Program-made: the position numbers and the translations under genes
Notes under the pieces: generated by a model
Told to the model about the DNA's origin: nothing
The model's input: the letters and a program-made list of their open reading frames with translations, nothing else
Databases searched by the model: none
DNA from: Burkholderia sp. 4M9327F10
Lineage (GTDB): Bacteria; Pseudomonadota; Gammaproteobacteria; Burkholderiales; Burkholderiaceae
Reading direction: 5' to 3'
DNA: 57,484 nt
NCBI RefSeq assembly: GCF_005503145.1
Contig: NZ_SCNV01000056.1
Coordinates: 1-57,484 of the forward strand
Part shown: piece after piece, positions 51,635 to 57,484 of the stretch
Layout of the letters: each line of letters begins with the position of its first letter
Numbering within the stretch: the stretch's first letter is position 1

Positions 51635-51956
51635 TTCGCCACCGCATCCGAGGTTACGACGCTGATTGACAACGCTGATTCATGACGTCGCCGCTTCGGC
51701 AATCGGGATAACGCCACGTGGTGCTCAATCGTATGAGCGCGGCCTCGGCAGGCTTTGATACGGATCATAAGGTTGCAAGATGTGCCGAAACAACGTTTGC
51801 AATCGTCTGCGGCACATGAACCGGATTGCGCGATGTGTGGGCCATCGGGCGCGCTCTGATGACCACTGCTTGATCCAACTCAATCGAAACGCCGGTGCGG
51901 CGGGTATGTTGGATCGACATCTGCGGCGCACCTGCGGGCGGCACCGTTGCATCCGG
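51635..51956. other. Divergent intergenic region
   Basis: About 320 bases between the channel gene and oleate hydratase. It contains the FNR-like site at 51755. A frame in phase with oleate hydratase is open here back to 51780, but it is rich in Arg and Cys and I do not count it as coding. Confidence 0.5.
51755..51768. promoter_or_regulatory. FNR/CRP-type site TTGAT-N4-ATCAT
   Basis: TTGATACGGATCAT matches 9 of 10 positions. It is between divergent genes, 121 bases from the K+ channel start and about 190 from the oleate hydratase start. Confidence 0.55.
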
Positions 51957-53618
51957 ATGGCGACGAACACTAATAGGAATATCGACGTGCAAAACTCTGA
52001 CAAGACTCCCGAACGCGGCCTTAACGCTAAAGTTGACAGTTACCATCCAGAGGACGCCAGGTTCTACCTCGTCGGCGGCGGCATTGCTTCGTTAGCGGCC
52101 GCGGCTTTCCTGATCCGGGACGGACACGTGCGCGGTTGCGACATTACCATTCTGGAAGCGCTCGGCAAACCTGGCGGCAGCCTCGACGGCTCGGGTTCGG
52201 CGGAAAGCGGCTACGTCGTGCGCGGCGGCCGCATGCTCGAAAGCAAGTATCTGTGCACCTACGAGCTGTTCTCGTCAATACCGACTCTAGACGGCAGCAA
52301 AAGCGTGACGCAGGAGATCTTCGACTGGAACGAAACAATCAGAACCTCGTCCAGGTCGCGGCTGGTCAGGAACGGCAAACGCGAGGATTCTCCCGCTTAC
52401 GGACTGGACGAACAGCACCTGCTGACGCTGGGCCGGCTATCGATCGAACCCGAAATCATGCTCGGCAACAGCCGGATTTCCGATCACTTCGATGCGTCTT
52501 TCTTCGAAACCAATTTCTGGTTGATGTGGTGCACGACATTCGCGTTCCAGCCGTGGCACAGCGTGGCCGAGTTCCGGCGCTATCTGCTGCGCTTCGCGCA
52601 TATGACCTCCGGATTCAACCAGTTGCACGGGATCATGCGCACGGTCTATAACCAGTACGACTCGATGATCCGGCCGCTACGTCGCTGGCTGGACGACCAC
52701 GGCGTTGTGTTCCAGCCGAACAACCGGGTCATCGATCTGTTGTTTGATGAAACTGGCCTCGCGAACCGGGTCAGAGGCATCGTCTGCGAATCCGCGCACC
52801 AGCGCCTCGAGATACCGGTCGGAGCCGCAGACAAGGTCATCGTCACGCTCGGATCGATGACCGCCAGTTCCAGCCTGGGTAGCATGGATCACCCGGTGCC
52901 TTTGAATACGGCCGACAGTACGGGCGCCTGGGCCCTGTGGAAGACGATCGCCGCGGGTCGGCCCGAGTTCGGTCACCCTTCCGTTTTCGCGGATCATGTC
53001 GAAGAGTCGAAGTGGTTGTCGTTTACGGTGACGTTGCGCGACCCGACGCTATTCCGGCTGATCCGCGACCTGACGGGAAATGTGCCGGGGGAAGGCGGCC
53101 TGATTACCTTTGCCGAGTCGAGTTGGCTCGCGTCCATCGTTTTGCCGCATCAGCCGCATTTCATCGATCAACCCGCAGATGTGCAGGTGCTATGGGGCTA
53201 CGGCTTACGGGTCGGCCAGCCGGGCGATTTCGTCAGGAAGCCAATGTCGGCATGCACAGGCGGCGAAATCCTGACCGAGATCCTTGGCCATTTGCGGATC
53301 GAGGCAGAGGCATCCGGCATCCTCGAGCACGCCAACTGCATTCCCTGCCTGATGCCTTTCATCACGAGCCAGTTCCTGCCGCGCAGCAAGGGCGACCGGC
53401 CGGACGTGGTGCCCGACGGCTGGGAAAATCTGGCGTTCACGGGCCAGTTCTGCGAGCTGCCTGACGATGTCGTCTTCACCGTTGAATACTCGGTTCGCTC
53501 CGCCCAGAACGCGGTATACGCGCTACTCGGACTCGAGCTTGTGGCGCCGTCAGTATACAAAGGCCAGCATGACCCTAGGATCGTGTACAAGGCGTTTTCA
53601 ACGTTACGTGACCGCTAG
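51957..53618 (+). CDS. ohyA: Oleate hydratase
   Basis: A 553-residue FAD enzyme. The dinucleotide loop is FYLVGGGIASLAAAAFLIRD near residue 38; LEALGKPGGSLDGSG and GRMLESKYLCTYELFSSIPT are family signatures; CTTFAFQPWHSVAEFRRYLL and NLAFTGQFCELPDDVVFTVE follow. It adds water across the cis-9 double bond of oleate, giving 10-hydroxystearate, a detoxification or lipid-remodelling step. Start MATNTNRN is chosen because the upstream part of the frame does not look like protein. The NRAMP-related gene follows in the same direction. Confidence 0.94.
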   Translation: MATNTNRNIDVQNSDKTPERGLNAKVDSYHPEDARFYLVGGGIASLAAAAFLIRDGHVRGCDITILEALGKPGGSLDGSGSAESGYVVRGGRMLESKYLCTYELFSSIPTLDGSKSVTQEIFDWNETIRTSSRSRLVRNGKREDSPAYGLDEQHLLTLGRLSIEPEIMLGNSRISDHFDASFFETNFWLMWCTTFAFQPWHSVAEFRRYLLRFAHMTSGFNQLHGIMRTVYNQYDSMIRPLRRWLDDHGVVFQPNNRVIDLLFDETGLANRVRGIVCESAHQRLEIPVGAADKVIVTLGSMTASSSLGSMDHPVPLNTADSTGAWALWKTIAAGRPEFGHPSVFADHVEESKWLSFTVTLRDPTLFRLIRDLTGNVPGEGGLITFAESSWLASIVLPHQPHFIDQPADVQVLWGYGLRVGQPGDFVRKPMSACTGGEILTEILGHLRIEAEASGILEHANCIPCLMPFITSQFLPRSKGDRPDVVPDGWENLAFTGQFCELPDDVVFTVEYSVRSAQNAVYALLGLELVAPSVYKGQHDPRIVYKAFSTLRDR

Positions 53619-53697
53619 CCCGGTCACCGTGCCATGTGCGGCAAGGTACGCCGCTTTCGAAGCAAGCCATGCCAACGTCTATCAGCGAGGTGACGTA

Positions 53698-54999
53698 GTG
53701 GACATCGAAGGGCCGCCGCAGATCAAAGACTTTCGCACGCTTCTTGGACGTCTGAAGGAGCATCCGCTGGCACGCGTCGGCCCTGGCCTCATCACCGGTG
53801 TCGCCGACGACGATCCGAGCGGCATCGCCACCTATTCGCAGGCAGGCGCGCAGTTCGGTCTGAACATGCTTTGGACGATGCCGCTCGCCTTCCCGTTAAT
53901 GGCAGCCGTCCAGGCCATGTGTGCAAACCTCGGCCGGGTGACCGGCAAGGGGCTCGCCGCCAACATCAAGAGCGCATTTCCACCGATCGTGCTTCAGGCC
54001 GTCGTGCTATTGCTGCTCGTCGCCAATGTCCTCAATATCGCTGCCGACGTCGCCGCCATGGGCGAGGTCGCGGAACTCGTGACCGGCGTCAACCGCCATC
54101 TGATGACCGCCTGCTTTGTGTTTGGAACACTGCTGTTGCAGGTGTTCGTCCCTTATCACCGGTACGTCTACTTTCTTAAGTGGCTGACCGTCTCACTGCT
54201 CGCCTACGCCGCCGTGCTATTTACGGTTCACGTACCGTGGAGCGAAGTCGCGCTGCGCACGCTGTGGCCGCATCTCACGCTGAACGCCAACGCGGCAGCG
54301 GTGGTCGTCGGCGTGTTCGGCACGACGATCAGCCCTTACCTCTTTTTCTGGCAGGCATCTGAAGAAGTCGAAGAGATGCAGGTGAACGGCGGTGGTGTTG
54401 CGCTAGTGCGTGACGCGAGCGCGGCGCCCACGGAGCTTCGACGCATTCGCTGGGACACCTGGACCGGCATGTTCTATTCGGACGTCACGGCTTTCTTCAT
54501 CATTCTTGCGACCGCCGTCACGCTGCATGTGGCCGGTGTGACCGACATCACCACCGCAGCGCAAGCGGCGAGCGCGCTGCGGCCGCTTGCCGGCAATTTT
54601 GCCTACATCCTGTTTGCGCTGGGTATCCTCGGCGTCGGCCTGATCGGCGTGCCGGTGCTTGCCGGCTCCGGCGCCTATGCGCTCTCCGAGGCGATGGACT
54701 GGCGTGAGGGTCTGGAGCGTAAGGTGCGCGATGCGCGCGGTTTCTACGCCATCATCGCCGTCAGCGTGCTGGCGGCGCTTGTCATTCAGTATTCGCCGAT
54801 CAGTCCGATGAAGGCGCTGTTCTGGAGCGCCGTCATTAACGGCGTGGTAGCCGTGCCGCTGATGGCCGTGATTCTGATCCTCGTGTCCAGAAAGTCAGTC
54901 ATGGGCGCATTCACCGCGAGCCGGCCGCTGATGGTTCTCGGCTCGATCGCTACGCTGGTGATGGGCGCGGCCACCGTACTAATGCTGCTGCCGTCGTAG
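53698..54999 (+). CDS. NRAMP-related transporter with altered metal-site residues
   Basis: A 433-residue protein with about 11 membrane segments and the LeuT-type NRAMP layout. Canonical DPGN in helix 1 reads DPSG (GVADDDPSGIATYSQAGAQF), and the helix-6 MPH motif (VMPHVIYLHS in MntH) reads TISPYLFFWQASEE. So Asp remains, but Asn and the metal-binding Met are gone. This resembles NRAMP-related proteins that move Mg2+ or another ion rather than Mn/Fe. The GTG start at 53698 follows GAGGTGA. It lies 80 bases after oleate hydratase, likely the same transcript. Confidence 0.82.
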   Translation: MDIEGPPQIKDFRTLLGRLKEHPLARVGPGLITGVADDDPSGIATYSQAGAQFGLNMLWTMPLAFPLMAAVQAMCANLGRVTGKGLAANIKSAFPPIVLQAVVLLLLVANVLNIAADVAAMGEVAELVTGVNRHLMTACFVFGTLLLQVFVPYHRYVYFLKWLTVSLLAYAAVLFTVHVPWSEVALRTLWPHLTLNANAAAVVVGVFGTTISPYLFFWQASEEVEEMQVNGGGVALVRDASAAPTELRRIRWDTWTGMFYSDVTAFFIILATAVTLHVAGVTDITTAAQAASALRPLAGNFAYILFALGILGVGLIGVPVLAGSGAYALSEAMDWREGLERKVRDARGFYAIIAVSVLAALVIQYSPISPMKALFWSAVINGVVAVPLMAVILILVSRKSVMGAFTASRPLMVLGSIATLVMGAATVLMLLPS

Positions 55000-55036
55000 A
55001 CGTAGGCGACTCGATCGCGGTTGCGTCCGAACCGGA

Positions 55037-55882
55037 TCAAACACTTGCTCCGGCTCCCGCCGCGAGTTCGACAATATCGGCCGTGATCTCATCCTGACGA
55101 ACCTGGCGGTAGTGTTGCGTCAGTTCGGCAAGCGTCTCTTTCACATTGTTGCGCGCGGCCAGCATTGCGCGCATCCGCGCTTCATTCTCGGCGGCGAACG
55201 ACAGCATCAACGCCTCACACAGTTCGACATACACGTAGGCTTCAACCAGTCCGGCAAGCAGACGGTCAGGAGGCAACGTGAGTAACGGCGGCTGGGTGCG
55301 CCGCGCAACATGAAAGCGCGAATAATCGAACGGAATCAGGCTACGTTCGACGATCTCGCTGTGCGCGGCGATGCCCGGCATGGCATGAACGACCGAGACA
55401 TGGGTCACGCCTCGATCGCCAAGACGCGTATAAAGCGCATCGGTGATCCGGCTCGCGAGCGCTGGCACATCGTCGGCATGGGAGGCCGCAGGAGCGCTCC
55501 AGGCAAACGGCAGGCGGCGTTCGTTCGCCACAATTTCGCCGCGCGTACCCGCGAGCAGGAGTTCGCTCTGCGCCGTCGTCAGACAGGTCCGCGCGTGATC
55601 GAGAATCTGCTCGTTGAACGAGCCGACGAAGCCCTGCTCCGCGCACAGCGCGATGACAATCCGTGCGCCGTGGTTCAGCACGCGCGCTGGTTCGCCCGAT
55701 GCGTGGATCAACGCGGCACCGATCGCAGCGCCGACGGTCGAGGCCGCGGAGCGGATGCCGGGCAGCCGCCGTTGTGCTTCGCGCGAACGTGCTGCCGCAA
55801 TGCCGCGCATCGCGCCGATGACAGCGTCCAGCTGGCGGGCGGTAGCGCTGCGCGTTTCGATTTCGGTAAGTTTTCCGCTCAT
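55037..55882 (-). CDS. atpG: ATP synthase gamma subunit (N-ATPase type)
   Basis: A 281-residue gamma subunit: long N-terminal helix (EIETRSATARQLDAVIGAMR), a central Rossmann-like part (VIALCAEQGFVGSFNEQILD), and a long C-terminal helix (NEARMRAMLAARNNVKETLA). It is the rotor shaft inside the alpha/beta ring. It overlaps atpA by 4 bases. Being last after atpA, without beta behind it, fits the N-ATPase order atpD-C-Q-R-B-E-F-A-G and not the F-type housekeeping order A-G-D-C. Confidence 0.9.
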   Translation of the reverse strand: MSGKLTEIETRSATARQLDAVIGAMRGIAAARSREAQRRLPGIRSAASTVGAAIGAALIHASGEPARVLNHGARIVIALCAEQGFVGSFNEQILDHARTCLTTAQSELLLAGTRGEIVANERRLPFAWSAPAASHADDVPALASRITDALYTRLGDRGVTHVSVVHAMPGIAAHSEIVERSLIPFDYSRFHVARRTQPPLLTLPPDRLLAGLVEAYVYVELCEALMLSFAAENEARMRAMLAARNNVKETLAELTQHYRQVRQDEITADIVELAAGAGASV

Positions 55883-57432
55883 TGCCCAACCCCACTGCTT
55901 GCCGCGCCGCTCGCGACCGTCGGCGCGAATTGCTGCACCAGATCGCGAACCGCGGCGACGAGCACTGCTTGCATGCCGGCGCTCAACGGCGCGGGCGACG
56001 ACAGCGACAAACCTTGCGCAATCTGGGCTTGCAGGCGCTGGGTGTCCAGATGCGCAGCCAGTTGCGTCCGCACGTGCGCGACGATGCCGCGCGGTGCCGA
56101 ATCGAACACGCCCTCCGCCAGCGCCGACAGCAGCGCGATCTCGTCGAGCGTGCGCAACGCGCTGAAGCGCGGCTGCGCGATCAGCGCGCGGATGCGTTCA
56201 CCACGGGCGATTTTGCCGGCGACATGCGCATCCGTCAGGCCCCCGAACCGGCTGAACATCTCCAGCTCCAGGAACTGGGCGTAATCGAGGCGCAAGCGTC
56301 CCGACACTCCTCGCAAAGCGGGATGCTGAGCCTTACCGCCGACGCGGCTCACGCTCAAACCTACATCGACCGCCGGACGCTGGTTCGCCGCGAACAGCGC
56401 GGCGTCGAGCACGATCTGCCCATCCGTGATTGAAATGAGATTGGTCGGGATATACGCGGACAGGTTACCCATATCGGTTTCCGCGATCGGCAATGCGGTC
56501 AGCGAGCCGCCACCCAGTGCGGCCGACAGCTTTGCCGCGCGCTCGAGCAGGCGGGCATGGACATAGAAGATGTCACCAGGATAGGCCTCGCGCCCCGGCG
56601 GCTCGCGCGTCAGCAGCGCCAGCTCGCGATGCGTCGCGGCATGTTTTGTCAAGTCGTCGACCACGACCAGCGCGTGCTGTCCACGATCGCGAAAATACTC
56701 GGCGATCGTGAAGCCCGCGAACGGCGCGATCCATTGCAGCCCCGGCGCTGACGCCGCAGGGGCGACAACGAAGATGCAGCGCTCGGGCGCGCCGTACTGG
56801 CGCACCGATTCGATGACTCGCTGCACTGCGGTCATGCGCTGGCCAATCGCGACATAGACGCAAATCATGTCCGAACGCTTCTGGTTGACGATCGTATCGA
56901 TCGCCAACGCGGTCTTGCCCGTGGCCCGGTCGCCGATGATGAGCTCGCGCTGCCCGCGGCCGATTGCGAACAACGCGTCGACGAGAAGTACACCCGTTTC
57001 GACGGGCTCACTGACCAGATCGCGTTCGATGATCGCCGGCGCCGGCCGTTCGACCGGCATGTGCAACTCCGCGACGATGGGATCGTCGCGGTCGAGCGGC
57101 CGCCCGAGCGGGTCGATCACACGCCCTAGCAACCCTTCTCCGACCGGCACTTCCAGCACGGTGCCGGTGCGGGTTACGCAGGAGCCAGCTTCTACGGCGG
57201 TGCCGTCGTCCAGCAGCACGACACTGATGACGTCCGCGTCCAGCGTGTGCGCGAAGCCGGTCGCGCCGTTTTCGAAGCGAAGCAGCTCGTTGAGGGCCGC
57301 ATCTGGCAGTCCTGATACAAATGCGATGCCATCGCCAAAGCGCTCAACGCGGCCGAGCGTCTGCGCGTGCGGCTTCACAACCGTTTGGGCGAGTGTATTG
57401 CGCTGGTCCGCGAGCCAGGGATCGTCGATCAT
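55879..57432 (-). CDS. atpA: ATP synthase alpha subunit (N-ATPase type)
   Basis: A 517-residue alpha subunit: beta-barrel N-terminus, GDRATGKTALAIDTIVNQK Walker A near residue 165, VVVDDLTKHAATHRELALL near 260, and the Arg-finger region LISITDGQIVLDAALFAANQ and VGLSVSRVGGKAQ. ATG 57432 sits two bases after the stop of the previous frame (TGACATG); ATGs at 57447 and a GTG at 57456 are alternatives. N-ATPases are extra Na+- or H+-translocating ATPases found on secondary replicons or islands. Confidence 0.92.
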   Translation of the reverse strand: MIDDPWLADQRNTLAQTVVKPHAQTLGRVERFGDGIAFVSGLPDAALNELLRFENGATGFAHTLDADVISVVLLDDGTAVEAGSCVTRTGTVLEVPVGEGLLGRVIDPLGRPLDRDDPIVAELHMPVERPAPAIIERDLVSEPVETGVLLVDALFAIGRGQRELIIGDRATGKTALAIDTIVNQKRSDMICVYVAIGQRMTAVQRVIESVRQYGAPERCIFVVAPAASAPGLQWIAPFAGFTIAEYFRDRGQHALVVVDDLTKHAATHRELALLTREPPGREAYPGDIFYVHARLLERAAKLSAALGGGSLTALPIAETDMGNLSAYIPTNLISITDGQIVLDAALFAANQRPAVDVGLSVSRVGGKAQHPALRGVSGRLRLDYAQFLELEMFSRFGGLTDAHVAGKIARGERIRALIAQPRFSALRTLDEIALLSALAEGVFDSAPRGIVAHVRTQLAAHLDTQRLQAQIAQGLSLSSPAPLSAGMQAVLVAAVRDLVQQFAPTVASGAASSGVGQ

Positions 57433-57433
57433 G

Positions 57434-57484
57434 TCAGCGGAACCCATGATCGCCACTCAGTAAGGCCGCTTTGATCTGCACGAG
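57434..57484 (-). CDS. C-terminal end of the preceding atp gene (atpF-like), cut by window end
   Basis: The minus strand at the right edge reads VQIKAALLSGDHGFR and stop, just ahead of atpA. In N-ATPase operons the gene before atpA is atpF (b/delta type), so this is most likely its last 16 residues. Too short for independent identification. Confidence 0.5.
   Translation of the reverse strand, partial: LVQIKAALLSGDHGFR

Overview
The window looks like a secondary replicon or accessory chromosomal region of a Burkholderia or Paraburkholderia-type betaproteobacterium. The basis is uniformly high GC, a BcepMu gp16-type phage regulator, an N-type ATPase operon end, an extra RpoD, and a universal-stress/PhaB/oleate-hydratase neighbourhood like the low-oxygen-activated (lxa) locus of Burkholderia cenocepacia. 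That assignment is by resemblance; no database search was possible.

Layout. 0-4 kb: the edge of a mobile element, with a virB1-virB2-virB3-virB4 conjugation operon on the minus strand (virB4 cut by the window start) and two small phage-type DNA-binding proteins. 4-9.5 kb: an orphan PxpA/LamB-YcsF protein, an orphan TRAP-type binding protein, a LuxR-type solo regulator and a membrane GGDEF-EAL protein. 9.5-13 kb: gene-poor, decayed DNA with an acetyl-CoA-synthetase tail, a GNAT-like protein, a tyrosine-recombinase tail and one hypothetical gene. 13-21 kb: a frameshifted diiron/ferritin-like gene, FabZ, an RpoD-like sigma factor, malic enzyme MaeB and a KAS III (FabH).

21-36 kb holds the most unusual material. 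A 17-bp palindrome, TGATAAT-N3-ATTATCA, occurs before maeB, before a spermidine-synthase-like gene, before a thioredoxin-like/HPr-like/spermidine-synthase-like operon, and between a DUF1275 membrane protein and a stand-alone CZB protein. The last of these is followed by a third spermidine-synthase-like gene that runs directly into a six-gene Hyf/Hyc-like membrane complex. The 'hydrogenase' subunit of that complex lacks all four expected Ni-Fe cysteine positions, while its partner keeps the Fe-S motif. The HPr-like protein lacks both classical phosphorylation residues. I infer one co-regulated system linking an energy-converting-hydrogenase-related (Ehr-like) complex to these uncharacterised soluble proteins.

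36-52 kb is a stress and low-oxygen cluster: three universal stress proteins, a second thioredoxin-like paralog, a PhnA-like zinc ribbon, a broken fourth spermidine-synthase-like gene, CBS-BON and triple-BON proteins, Hsp20, an alcohol dehydrogenase, a damaged phosphotransferase/kinase, PhaB, an HPF-like protein, a decayed PAS histidine kinase and a K+ channel. Five FNR/CRP-type sites (TTGAY-N4-ATCAW) lie only in this part.

52-57.5 kb carries oleate hydratase, an NRAMP-related transporter with changed metal-site residues, and the end of an atp operon (atpF end, atpA, atpG) in the N-ATPase order.
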